Source: Luteimonas kalidii
GTDB lineage: Bacteria > Pseudomonadota > Gammaproteobacteria > Xanthomonadales > Xanthomonadaceae
Direction: 5' to 3'
DNA: 64,000 bases
Assembly (NCBI RefSeq): GCF_029887935.1
Contig: NZ_JARXRO010000014.1
Location: 53,685-117,684, forward strand
Under the pieces are notes generated by a model. It had not been told where the DNA came from. It was given only the letters and a program-made list of their open reading frames with translations, and searched no databases. Of the stretch, positions 8,177 to 16,448 are shown piece after piece. Numbering within the stretch: the first letter of the stretch is position 1; each line of letters opens with the position of its first letter. The position numbers were made by a program, and so were the translations under genes.

Positions 8177-9718
8177 ATGGGGTTCAAGGCTGTGTTGTGC
8201 GGAATGCTGGCCGTCGCCGGGGTCGTGTCCGGGTCGTCCGCTGCGGCTGTGGCGCCGGAGGCATCCGCCACTGCGGTGCACCTGGTGCCGTTGCCGCAAT
8301 CGCTGACGATGCGTGGCGGAGAACTGCGATTCGCCGATACGGTGGCGGTGCAGGTCGACACGCAGTCGCCTGGAGCTGAGGCGGCACTCGAGGCGACGCT
8401 GGAGTCGCTGGGAATCGCCGTCGCCGATGCCGGTGCCGTTTCCGATGTCGATGACGCGCCGACGCGCATCCGCCTGCAGCGCGTGGACGATCCTGCGCTG
8501 GGCGACGAGGGCTACCGGCTGGTCATCGCCGGTGACGTGCAACTCGGCGCCCGCACAGAGGCCGGCCTGCTGCATGCCGTGCAGACGCTGCGCCAGCTGC
8601 TGCCGGCGCAGCCGCAGGCGGACATACGCCTGCCGCGTCTGGAGATCGTCGACGCGCCAGCGTACCGATGGCGCGGGCTGTCGCTCGACGTGGCGCGGAG
8701 CTTCCTGCCGGTGGAATACGTCGAGCGGACGATCGACCGCATGGCCCTGTTCAAGTTGAACCGCCTGCACCTGCACCTGACCGACGACCAGGGCTGGCGA
8801 ATCGAGATCAAACGCTGGCCGAAGCTGGTGGAGATCGGCGGCGCCAGCGCGGTGAAGGGCGGCCGCAGCGGCTGGTACACCCAGGACGAACTGCGTCATC
8901 TGGTCGCCTACGCGCAGGCGCGCGGCATCACCATCGTGCCGGAGATCGACGTGCCCGGACACGTGCAGGCGGCGCTGGCCTCCTACAACGAACTGGCCTG
9001 CGACGACGAGGACAACCTGGCGCCGTACTCGGGACTGGAGGTGGGCTTCAGCGTGCTGTGCCTGGACAAGCCCGAGGTGGTGTATCCGTTCGTACAGCAG
9101 GTGCTGGAGGAAGTGCTGGCGATCTTTCCCTCGCAGGAAATCCACATGGGTGGGGACGAGATCAAGCACCCGCTGTACGGCGAGTTCGTGGCGCACACGG
9201 CCCGCATGGTCGAGGACATGGGACGCACGGCCATCTTCTGGGAGGAGGGGTCGGTGGCGGACACCCGTCCGGACGTGCTCTTCCAGTTCTGGAACGATGG
9301 CTACGACATCGCCGCGGCGGTCGAGGAAGGCCATCGGCTGATCCTCTCGCCGTGCTCGTACTTCTACATCGACCATGGCAACTACGCCGGCCAGCCGCAG
9401 ACCTACGACTGGTGCCGCAAGGAGGGCGTGCCGCTGGCGCGGCTGTACGCGTTCGATCCCACGCCGTTCCCGACCGCGGTGGGCATCGAGGCCGCGCTGT
9501 GGACCGAACTGGTGCACACCGATGCCGCTGCGGACAACCGCCTGTGGCCGCGCCTCGCGGCGGCGGCGGAGGTGGCGTGGACGCCGAAGGCGCAACGTCG
9601 CTACGAGGACTTCGTGCAGCGCACGGGCGCGTTGCGTCCGCACCTGGACGCGATGGGGATCGGCTACCACCCGGAGCCGGACCTGGGTTGGCAACCGGAC
9701 GCCGCGACGCCCGACTAG
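8177..9718 (+). CDS. Beta-N-acetylhexosaminidase (GH20)
   Basis: A 513-residue exported enzyme with a signal peptide (VLCGMLAVAGVVSG core). A GH20b-type N-terminal domain covers about residues 30-150 and the TIM barrel follows, opening with YRWRGLSLDVARSF. Barrel motifs are LHLHLTDDQGWRIEI, IVPEIDVPGHVQA, and the catalytic pair D327-E328 in HMGGDE, the Asp-Glu used in substrate-assisted catalysis. The C-terminal FVQRTGALRPHLDAMG is typical of chitin-oligosaccharide hexosaminidases. It removes terminal GlcNAc or GalNAc from chitin or peptidoglycan fragments in the periplasm or outside. The frame is open from 8099, but ATG 8177 opens the signal peptide. Confidence 0.93.
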   Translation: MGFKAVLCGMLAVAGVVSGSSAAAVAPEASATAVHLVPLPQSLTMRGGELRFADTVAVQVDTQSPGAEAALEATLESLGIAVADAGAVSDVDDAPTRIRLQRVDDPALGDEGYRLVIAGDVQLGARTEAGLLHAVQTLRQLLPAQPQADIRLPRLEIVDAPAYRWRGLSLDVARSFLPVEYVERTIDRMALFKLNRLHLHLTDDQGWRIEIKRWPKLVEIGGASAVKGGRSGWYTQDELRHLVAYAQARGITIVPEIDVPGHVQAALASYNELACDDEDNLAPYSGLEVGFSVLCLDKPEVVYPFVQQVLEEVLAIFPSQEIHMGGDEIKHPLYGEFVAHTARMVEDMGRTAIFWEEGSVADTRPDVLFQFWNDGYDIAAAVEEGHRLILSPCSYFYIDHGNYAGQPQTYDWCRKEGVPLARLYAFDPTPFPTAVGIEAALWTELVHTDAAADNRLWPRLAAAAEVAWTPKAQRRYEDFVQRTGALRPHLDAMGIGYHPEPDLGWQPDAATPD

Positions 9719-9769
9719 GGAGGACTAACGTCCCGCAGCTGCAAGGCATGGCGTTCGGTCGGGTACCGT

Positions 9770-9793
9770 GCGCTTTCGCGATCGCGAAAGCGC
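9770..9793. terminator. Perfect 24-bp palindrome between convergent genes
   Basis: GCGCTTTCGCGA followed directly by TCGCGAAAGCGC, a perfect inverted repeat with no spacer. It lies 51 bases after the GH20 stop and 59 bases before the stop of the opposing pseudouridine synthase, so it most likely ends transcription from both sides. There is no T-run. Its symmetry and central GCGATCGC could also make it a protein-binding site. Confidence 0.5.
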
Positions 9794-9852
9794 TCTACCG
9801 TCGCATTGAAGGCCCGGGCTGAGGATCACGGGGCCGAGCCGCAAACGACGCC

Positions 9853-10575
9853 TCAGAAGCGTTCGCCCGCCGGCAGGTAGCGCCATGCACCCACCGGCAT
9901 CTTCGCCAGCGACACGCGTCCGATGCGCAGGCGCCGGATCGCCACCACCTCCAGGCCCACCTGCCTGCACACGTCGCGCAGCTGGCCCGGCTGCACGCCC
10001 TTGAGCGCGAAGCGCAACCGCACCTCGTTCTGCCAGCTGACCTTGCACGCGGGCAGCGCGCGGCCGCGGTAGTGCAGGCCATGCTTGAGCCTGGCCAGGC
10101 CGTACGGGGCGATCTCGCCGACCACTTCCACCACGAACTCCTGTTCGATCGCCTCGACATCTTCGGTCAGGCGCCGCCACACGCGGCCGTCCTGTGTGAG
10201 CACCACCAGGCCAGTGGCCTCGGCGTCCAGCGGCACCAGCGGCGTGAGGCGGTGGAAGTGGCGCTGCAGCAGGCGCACCCCGGACGGATCGTCGGGCCAG
10301 CGCGTTTCGGGCCGGACCAGTGCGGCGACAGCGCCGGGATCGCGGCCGGCGTCGAGGTCGGCGGGCCGGTGCAGCAGCACCGTGGCCGGCTCGATCGCAT
10401 CCAGTCGCGCGGCCGGGTCGAGCTCGACGGTCTCGTCGCGCACCGCCAGCGCAGGATCCTCGACCACCACGCCATCCACCCGCACCCATCCGCCCTTGAT
10501 GTACTGCTCAGCCTCGCTGCGCGGGCAGCGGGCGAGGGCGGAGACGCGTTTGGCCAGTCGCACCGGTTCTGACAT
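9853..10575 (-). CDS. RsuA/RluF-family 23S/16S rRNA pseudouridine synthase
   Basis: A 240-residue enzyme. An S4 RNA-binding domain fills residues 1-60 (RLAKRVSALARCPRSEAEQYI, then WVRVDGVVVEDP). The catalytic domain carries the conserved Asp at 117 in PLDAEATGLVVLTQDG, a variant of the GRLDxxTxGL motif. LPACKVSWQNEVRLRFALKGVQPGQLRDVCRQVG is the RsuA/RluF C-terminal signature. It isomerises one uridine in rRNA, and by similarity RluF (23S) is more likely than RsuA. The Arg that usually precedes LD is a Pro-Leu here, a mild deviation. It diverges from the RIO kinase gene. Confidence 0.85.
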   Translation of the reverse strand: MSEPVRLAKRVSALARCPRSEAEQYIKGGWVRVDGVVVEDPALAVRDETVELDPAARLDAIEPATVLLHRPADLDAGRDPGAVAALVRPETRWPDDPSGVRLLQRHFHRLTPLVPLDAEATGLVVLTQDGRVWRRLTEDVEAIEQEFVVEVVGEIAPYGLARLKHGLHYRGRALPACKVSWQNEVRLRFALKGVQPGQLRDVCRQVGLEVVAIRRLRIGRVSLAKMPVGAWRYLPAGERF

Positions 10576-10687
10576 TGCTCCACGCCACGCGATTCAGGAC
10601 AGGCAGTGTAGCGATCGGGCACTCTAGGCGCCCTGCGATCCGCGCGTCGCCTGTTGCGCCGCGCGGCGCGCCCATGATCGAGGTGCC

Positions 10688-11545
10688 ATGAAAACCCCGT
10701 CCGGCCTGCAGCCGCTGATCGACGATGGCGTGATCGACGCCGTGATGCGGCCGCTCAAGAGCGGCAAGGAGGCGGCCGTGTACGTCGTCAGCGCAGGCGG
10801 GGAGATCCGCTGCGCCAAGGTCTACAAGGACATGGCCCAGCGCAGCTTCCAGCAGCGCGTGCAGTACCAGGAGGGCCGCAAGGTGCGCGGCAGCCGCGAG
10901 GCGCGCGCGATCGCCAAGGCCAGCAAGTACGGCCGGCGCCAGCAGGAAGCCGAGTGGAAGAACACCGAGGTCGAGGCGCTGTACCAGCTGCGCGATGCCG
11001 GTGTCCGGGTGCCCGAACCCTTCGGCTACTTCCACGGCGTGCTGGTGATGGAACTGGTGGTCGATGCGGACGGCCATTCCGCGCCGCGGCTCGGCGAAGT
11101 GGAGCTGGCGCCGGAACAGGCGCGCGGTTTCCACCGCTTCCTGGTGCGGCAGGTGGTGAAGATGCTGTGCGCCGGGCTGATCCACGGCGACCTGTCCGAG
11201 TACAACGTGCTGGTCGCCCCGGACGGCCCGGTGATCATCGACCTGCCGCAGGTGGTCAGCGCGGCGGGCAACAATGCCGCGCGCACGATGCTGCTGCGCG
11301 ACGTGAACAACCTCACCGCCAGCCTCGGCGCGTGGGCGCCGGAGCTGCTGGACACCTGGTACGGCGAAGAGATGTGGGCGCTGTACGAGGCCGGCGAGCT
11401 GCATCCGGATACCGAGCTCACGGGGCGGTTCGAGCACGACGAGTCCGCGCCCGACCTCGACGGCGTCCGCCATGCGATCAACGACGCGCGCGAGGAAGCC
11501 CTGATCCGCCAGCAGGGCCGCGAGGCGGCCGCCGAGGGGGATTGA
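10688..11545 (+). CDS. RIO1-type atypical protein kinase
   Basis: A 285-residue RIO kinase. The ATP-loop region reads SGKEAAVYVV with the Lys of CAKVYKD. RSFQQRVQYQEGRKVRGSREARA is the RIO flexible loop. The catalytic loop HGDLSEYNVL places Asp168, and the metal-binding IDLPQ places Asp185. In eukaryotes and archaea RIO kinases mature the small ribosomal subunit; bacterial members phosphorylate unknown targets or act as ATPases. GAGGTG precedes ATG 10688. It is divergent from an rRNA pseudouridine synthase, which fits but does not prove a ribosome-related role. Confidence 0.9.
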   Translation: MKTPSGLQPLIDDGVIDAVMRPLKSGKEAAVYVVSAGGEIRCAKVYKDMAQRSFQQRVQYQEGRKVRGSREARAIAKASKYGRRQQEAEWKNTEVEALYQLRDAGVRVPEPFGYFHGVLVMELVVDADGHSAPRLGEVELAPEQARGFHRFLVRQVVKMLCAGLIHGDLSEYNVLVAPDGPVIIDLPQVVSAAGNNAARTMLLRDVNNLTASLGAWAPELLDTWYGEEMWALYEAGELHPDTELTGRFEHDESAPDLDGVRHAINDAREEALIRQQGREAAAEGD

Positions 11546-11806
11546 CGCGTATCGGGGCGATGGTGGAGCGGCAGCCTGCGCGTCGACCGCACGGCTGGCG
11601 CCACGCGTGAACGCGACGGGACACGCATCCGGAGCGGCGCGATGGTGTTGCGGCAGGCGGGGTGTCCTGCTTGCCGGCAACGGTGCATTGACACGGCGGC
11701 TGGCACCATCGTCATTCGTCCGGGAATGCATTCGCCACGCGATCCCGATCCGTTTCGGAGCCGATCTGATGCCGTATGGCCCGTCCAGCGCGTGCCGAGG
11801 GGCCCG

Positions 11807-12319
11807 ATGAGCCGGGATCCTGGTGGTGATCCGCGCGTCTCCGGTCCGCCCGCCCCAGTGGATGCATCCGCCGCCGGCATCGTCGGAACCTGGCGGCTGC
11901 TGGCGTACGAGGTGGAGGTACGCGCGACCGGACGCCGCTTCCCCGCGATGGGGGAGCGACCGTCCGGCTACACCATCTTCAGCCCGGAAGGCCGGGTCTG
12001 GTTCATGCTGACCGGCGACGGACGCGAGCCCGGCGACAGCGACGCGGAGATGGCCCGGCTGCTCGAAAGCCTGATCGCCTATACCGGGCGCTACCGCATC
12101 GAGGGCGACGACTGGATCACCGAGGTCGATGTGGCCTGGAACCCGGCGTGGGTCGGCACCGGGCAGCGGCGCCAGTTCGCACTGGACGGCGACCGCCTGG
12201 AGGTACTCACGCCCTGGCGCGTGATGCCGAACTGGGCCGACGAGGGCGAGTCGCGCAGCATCATCACTTTCGAGCGCGTCACCGTCGAACGCGTGGCCGG
12301 GGCGGTCGCTCCCGAGTGA
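11807..12319 (+). CDS. Lipocalin-like domain protein
   Basis: A 170-residue protein with a single lipocalin_5-type domain. GTWRLLAYEVE opens the first strand, and RPSGYTIFSPEGRVWFMLTGDGR, YTGRYRIEGDDWITEVDVAWNPAW and GESRSIITFERV complete the eight-stranded barrel pattern. No signal peptide is evident, so it is probably cytosolic. GAGG lies six bases before ATG 11807; the frame is open upstream to 11642 but without coding character. It sits 72 bases before another lipocalin of a different subfamily, on the same strand. Confidence 0.75.
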   Translation: MSRDPGGDPRVSGPPAPVDASAAGIVGTWRLLAYEVEVRATGRRFPAMGERPSGYTIFSPEGRVWFMLTGDGREPGDSDAEMARLLESLIAYTGRYRIEGDDWITEVDVAWNPAWVGTGQRRQFALDGDRLEVLTPWRVMPNWADEGESRSIITFERVTVERVAGAVAPE

Positions 12320-12390
12320 CGTTCGCGACGTCACGTGGCGCCGACCGGGTCGCGGCCACGCTTGGCGCATCGTGGTCGGGAGTCCTCGAC

Positions 12391-12993
12391 ATGCGTCATC
12401 CGATAATCCTTGCGGCCCTCTTGGCCGGCCCGCTCGCGGCCGCCGGCATCGCCGCCGCAGCGCCGCCTGATCCACGGCCCAACGTGCCGGTGGACGACGT
12501 CGACCTGTCGTGCTACGCGGGCACCTGGTACGAACAGGCGCACCTGCCGATGGTGTTCCAGCGCCAGTGCGTGTCCGACACGACCGCCCGCTACCGGCTG
12601 CAGGCCGACGGCACGGTGGAGGTCCTGAACCGGTGCCGGACGCGCGAGGGCGGCTTCGAGCAGGCGCGCGGCGTGGCGCGCACGGTCCACGGACGCACGT
12701 CCACGCTGGAAGTGCGGTTCGCGCCGGCCTGGCTGTCGTGGCTTCCCGTGGTCTGGGGCGACTACTGGGTGATCGCGCTCGACGAGGCCGACTACCGGTG
12801 GGCCATGGTCGGCGCGCCCGACGCGGACTACCTGTGGATCCTCTCGCGCACGCCGCAGCTGGCCCCCGCGGTGCGTGCACGGCTGGTGGAGCAGGCCCGC
12901 GCGATGGGCTATCCGGTGGACGAGCTGATCGAGACTCCGCAGCGCTCGCAGGCGCCGGCCGGTCAGGCCGCCGAACCCGCGCCAGCGCAGTGA
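12391..12993 (+). CDS. Blc-type bacterial lipocalin
   Basis: A 200-residue exported lipocalin. The signal peptide (ILAALLAGPLAAAGIAAAA) is followed by DVDLSCYAGTWYEQAHLP, the lipocalin GxW motif and family start. CVSDTTARYRL and VEVLNRCR follow, and YWVIALDEADYRWAMVG and YLWILSRTP match the closing strands of E. coli Blc. No lipobox is seen at the cleavage region, so it is probably soluble periplasmic rather than a lipoprotein. Blc proteins bind lysophospholipids and help in membrane repair. The C-terminal 20 residues are Ala/Pro/Gln-rich. Confidence 0.87.
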   Translation: MRHPIILAALLAGPLAAAGIAAAAPPDPRPNVPVDDVDLSCYAGTWYEQAHLPMVFQRQCVSDTTARYRLQADGTVEVLNRCRTREGGFEQARGVARTVHGRTSTLEVRFAPAWLSWLPVVWGDYWVIALDEADYRWAMVGAPDADYLWILSRTPQLAPAVRARLVEQARAMGYPVDELIETPQRSQAPAGQAAEPAPAQ

Positions 12994-13033
12994 CCGTGCC
13001 GCGCGTCGCGACCGGGCCCGATATCCTGTCTGC

Positions 13034-13999
13034 GTGACCCGACCTCCGCGCATCGTGCTCGACGGCGTTCCCGCCAGCCGGCTCCAGCTCCCGCCCGGCC
13101 CCTGGGCGACGGTGCTGGATGGCCTGTGCGCGAGGTTTCCCGCGATCGATGCGGCCACCTGGCACGCGCGATTCGCGCGCGGGCGCGTGCTGGACGTGGA
13201 CGGCCACCCGCTCGATGCCGACGCGGCATACCGGGTCGGCGCCGAGATCCGGTACTTCCGCGAAGTCCCGGACGAGCCGCTGCTGCTGTCCGTCGAAACC
13301 GTCGTGCATGCCGATGCGCACTTGGTAGTCGCCTGCAAGCCGCATTTCCTGCCCGTCGCGCCCACCGGAGCCTGGGTGCGCGAGACGCTGCTGTCGCGTC
13401 TGGTGCGCAAGCTGGGCAATCCCGCGCTGGTGCCGCTGCATCGGATCGACCGCGACACGGCGGGCCTGGTGATGTTCTCGGCCGATCCCGCCAGCCGCGG
13501 CGCCTACCAGGCGCTGTTCCGCGAGCGGCGCATCCGCAAGCACTACCTGGCCCTCGCGCCGCCGCTCCCGGCCTTGGCCTTCCCGCACGTGCAGCGCAGC
13601 CGCCTGGAGCGGGGCGAGCCGTTCTTCCGCATGCGCGAGGTGCCCGGCGCCCACAACAGCGAGACCGTGGTCGACGTGGCGGCCCGTGGTCACGAAGCGT
13701 GGACCTATCGCCTGGCGCCGGTCACCGGCCGCAAGCACCAGCTGCGCGTGCACATGGCGGCGCTGGGCGCGCCGATCGTGCACGACCGCTGCTATCCAAC
13801 GCTGCAGGTCCGGAACGCCGACGACTCCGATCGCGCGCTGCAGCTGTTCGCCCACGCACTGGCCTTCGACGATCCCCTGAGCGGCGAACCGCGCACATTC
13901 CTCGCGCCGGGTGGGGCAGGGTGGGAGGGGGTGTCCGGCGCGATGCAGGAGGCGTCGGCTGCGCCGATGCTGGAACGACCGCACGCTGTCGGACGCTGA
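13034..13999 (+). CDS. RluA-family pseudouridine synthase
   Basis: A 321-residue enzyme, GTG start. An N-terminal S4-like part precedes the catalytic RluA domain. The active site reads PLHRIDRDTAGLVMF, with catalytic Asp139 in the HRLDxxTSG position. YRLAPVTGRKHQLRVHMAALG is the second RluA signature (TGRxHQLRVH). It modifies uridine in rRNA or tRNA; sequence alone does not tell RluA, RluC and TruC relatives apart. The C-terminal 25 residues after the FAHALAF strand are low-complexity. It is convergent with the 568-residue unknown gene. Confidence 0.87.
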   Translation: MTRPPRIVLDGVPASRLQLPPGPWATVLDGLCARFPAIDAATWHARFARGRVLDVDGHPLDADAAYRVGAEIRYFREVPDEPLLLSVETVVHADAHLVVACKPHFLPVAPTGAWVRETLLSRLVRKLGNPALVPLHRIDRDTAGLVMFSADPASRGAYQALFRERRIRKHYLALAPPLPALAFPHVQRSRLERGEPFFRMREVPGAHNSETVVDVAARGHEAWTYRLAPVTGRKHQLRVHMAALGAPIVHDRCYPTLQVRNADDSDRALQLFAHALAFDDPLSGEPRTFLAPGGAGWEGVSGAMQEASAAPMLERPHAVGR

Positions 14000-14045
14000 T
14001 TCCCGGGCCGCCCCGTCATGCCGAACGCGTGTTTTTTCGGAGATT

Positions 14046-14075
14046 GCCGCAGGCCGTCTTTACGACGGCCGCGGC
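14046..14075. terminator. Strong hairpin between convergent genes
   Basis: GCCGC-A-GGCCGTC, loop TTTAC, then GACGGCC-GCGGC. The 12 paired bases are interrupted only by one bulged A. It lies 47 bases after the RluA-type gene and 41 bases before the stop of the opposing gene. There is a T-run at 14032-14037 but it precedes rather than follows the stem on the plus strand, so it is a hairpin terminator of non-classical form. Confidence 0.5.
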
Positions 14076-14115
14076 GTATCAGGCTTGCCTGGGCGTTTCA
14101 GGCTTACCTGTCAGC

Positions 14116-15822
14116 TCACTTGCGCCAGAGGTTGATGCCCTGGCTCACGTCCTCGGCGTAGTTCTCGATCGCCGCAAGATCGCGTTCGTTGGAGATGCCC
14201 GTCAGCAGGGCCTCACGCAGCGCGTTGGACGCGCCCTGCTGGTCCAGCAGTTCGGTCTCGTCCTCGCCCAGCGCACCGGTCAGGGCCTGCTTGGCCTCGT
14301 CGGTGAGATAGCCGGTGGTGGAGTCGATGATGCTGCCGCTCACACCCTTCAGCGCCTCGGTCACCTGCGGACTGCTGAAGAGTTCGCCGATCATGCCCGA
14401 CACGGCGTCCTTGGCCTTGTCGCCCACCGGGATCCCGGCGAGCGCCAGGTCGGCGATGAACGACACCATCTCGGTCTGCGCGTCCTCGCGCGCCTTGAGT
14501 TCGTTGAAGCCCTGGGTGATCGCATCGTCGGCGCCGCCCATCAGCATCGACAGCCGGCCCATGGCGTCCGCGTCGCCCTCGGCGGTGTTGATCTGCGACT
14601 TCAGGCCTTCCGCGTATTCGAGCACGGCCGCGCGGGCACTGCCCTGGTAGGTCTGGTCGCCGTCGAACAGCACGACGTTGAACAGGGCGCCCAGGTCGGA
14701 CGCATCCTGCATGTACTGCTTCACGTCGGCATCGTCCTTGCTGCCGATACGGGTGGTGTCGAAGTCGGTCAGGCTCTCGAGCATCGGCTCGGAATGCGAG
14801 ACGAACAGCAGGCCCATGGCGTCCACCCGCTCCTGCACGTTGCCGGTGTGGCGATCGCTGAAGATGTCGCCGCTCGACGCCGGCACGCGCGCCAGCATCG
14901 CCGCCGCCTCGCGCGATTCCGCCGTGTCGACGCGCGAGACCTGCGCCACGAGCGAGGAGAACAGGTCGGGGATGGAGATGTCCGCGGCGGTGAGGCCGTC
15001 CCGGTAGGCGACGGTGCTGTGTTCGACCAGGCCTTCGAGATGGTTCGGCGAGATCGAATCGCCGGCGCGCGCGACGCGCTCCATCAGCGACTGCAGCTGG
15101 CCCTGGTCGAGGCCCGCCAGCACGTCGGCGGCGATGTCGCCGCGGGTGGGATCGCCGGTCAGCACGATCGCCGCAAGGCCGGCGGCGTTGTCGCGCAGGG
15201 CGCCGTCCTCGAGCTGGTCGTTGAGGGCGTAGTCGGTGATCAGGTGCTGGCTGTAGGTCTCGCGGAAACTGGAAATGTCGGAGCTGTAGTGCGGTCCGCC
15301 GAAGAACTCGGCGAACTCGCGCATGTTGCGGGCGTGCTCCACCTGCTGGTCGACGCCGTCGGTGCTGGTGGAATCGGGATTGTGCAGATAGGTATCCAGC
15401 GCGCTGGACGTGCCGATGACCTCGCCGTCGGGGCCGACGATGTCCTGCGACGGGATCTGGCCGGCGTTGTAGGCGGCCGCGATCGCCTCCGCCATGTCGC
15501 CGCGGGCCGACTGCGACACCTGTCCGGCGTCCACCTGCGCATTGATGCGGGTGGGCGACATCCAGGAGTTGAACGCGTTGGGATCCTGGCGCAGGATCTC
15601 GGCGACCAGGGCCTGCCGATAGTCCGCATCGCCCTCCTGGATCGCCTCGCCGAAGGCGCGCACGCGGGCGTCGTAGTCGTCCGTGCCCCACTGCGAGCCG
15701 ACTTCGAGCAGGTCCTGGGCCGCCTGCTCCGGATCGGGCGTCTGCGGGACTTCGGTCGGCAACTGGACCGGCGACTGGGGACTCTGGACGGGATCGATCA
15801 CGACACGCTCCTGCAGCGACAA
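14116..15822 (-). CDS. Uncharacterised acidic helical protein, 568 residues
   Basis: I do not recognise a family. The protein is rich in Asp, Glu, Ala, Gln and Ser, has almost no Cys, and has no signal peptide or clear membrane segment apart from a moderately hydrophobic stretch, MVSFIADLALAGIPVGDKA, near residue 455. Two similar-looking helical segments (GQWGTDDYDARVRAFGEAI and RQALVAEILRQDPNAFNSWM) in the first 90 residues resemble pieces seen at the start of large Lysobacter secreted or toxin-like proteins, but I cannot confirm that. The Pro/Gln-rich first 35 residues look disordered. A role in secretion or contact with other cells is a guess only. Confidence 0.75.
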   Translation of the reverse strand: MSLQERVVIDPVQSPQSPVQLPTEVPQTPDPEQAAQDLLEVGSQWGTDDYDARVRAFGEAIQEGDADYRQALVAEILRQDPNAFNSWMSPTRINAQVDAGQVSQSARGDMAEAIAAAYNAGQIPSQDIVGPDGEVIGTSSALDTYLHNPDSTSTDGVDQQVEHARNMREFAEFFGGPHYSSDISSFRETYSQHLITDYALNDQLEDGALRDNAAGLAAIVLTGDPTRGDIAADVLAGLDQGQLQSLMERVARAGDSISPNHLEGLVEHSTVAYRDGLTAADISIPDLFSSLVAQVSRVDTAESREAAAMLARVPASSGDIFSDRHTGNVQERVDAMGLLFVSHSEPMLESLTDFDTTRIGSKDDADVKQYMQDASDLGALFNVVLFDGDQTYQGSARAAVLEYAEGLKSQINTAEGDADAMGRLSMLMGGADDAITQGFNELKAREDAQTEMVSFIADLALAGIPVGDKAKDAVSGMIGELFSSPQVTEALKGVSGSIIDSTTGYLTDEAKQALTGALGEDETELLDQQGASNALREALLTGISNERDLAAIENYAEDVSQGINLWRK

Positions 15823-16012
15823 GCTCGGGGCCGATTATCCGGGGGCGGCAAGTGCATCGATGCCTCGGGCCGACCCTAGGCGGTTCAGCAGTACGTCAGA
15901 CCCGCATCCGGGCGCCTGCGGTGCGCGGAAGCACTGGAAGGTGACAGCGGATCCCACACGCGGATCACAAGCGGGCGGGCATGCTGGCCGCATCAGTCCG
16001 GGGAAAGCGCCG

Positions 16013-16405
16013 ATGGAACGTTTCGAAGGCGGATGCCTGTGCGGCGACGTCCGCATCATCGCCAAGGGTGAGCCATACCGCGTGGGCGTGTGTCATTGCC
16101 TGGACTGTCGCAAGCACCACGGTGCCCTGTTCCTGGTCACGGCGATGTTCCCGGTGGATGCCGTCGAGATCACGGGCGAAACCCAGCACTACGCCAACCG
16201 TCACTTCTGCCCGCGCTGCGGCTCGTCCGTGTTCTCGCGCACCGGCGACGAGGTGGAACTGCATCTGGGCGCTCTGGACGACATCGACCGGCTGGCGCCG
16301 ACCTACGAGCTGTGGACGCAGCACCGGGAGTCCTGGCTGCCGGAATTCCCGCTGTCGCGGCGCTATCCGCGCAACCGCACGTCCGGCGGCCGCCACGAAC
16401 CCTGA
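16013..16405 (+). CDS. GFA/CENP-V family zinc protein (second of three)
   Basis: A 130-residue short GFA protein. Zinc Cys pairs are CLCGDVRI, CHCLDCRKHHG and FCPRCGSSVFSR. ATG 16013 follows GGGGAAAG. The length and C-terminal ELWTQHRESWLPEFP match the short bacterial GFA form. It begins a likely operon: an AraC regulator starts 43 bases after its stop and a VOC protein 94 bases after that. Confidence 0.87.
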   Translation: MERFEGGCLCGDVRIIAKGEPYRVGVCHCLDCRKHHGALFLVTAMFPVDAVEITGETQHYANRHFCPRCGSSVFSRTGDEVELHLGALDDIDRLAPTYELWTQHRESWLPEFPLSRRYPRNRTSGGRHEP

Positions 16406-16448
16406 CCGGGCACCTGCACGTGCCAGCATTCGGCGGTAAGGTCCGCGC

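Noticed and set aside
11607..11810. 67-residue plus-strand frame before the lipocalin-like gene
   Set aside because: No ribosome site, no conserved feature, and the composition looks like chance coding.
10508..13984. 1158-residue open frame on the minus strand
   Set aside because: It lies opposite the RIO kinase, both lipocalins and an RluA gene, all with clear family motifs. Long antisense frames are expected at this GC content, and its product is low-complexity Arg/Gly/His/Ala sequence.
13126..15879. 917-residue open frame on the plus strand
   Set aside because: It is the mirror of the RluA gene's other phase and of the 568-residue minus-strand gene. No domain is visible.
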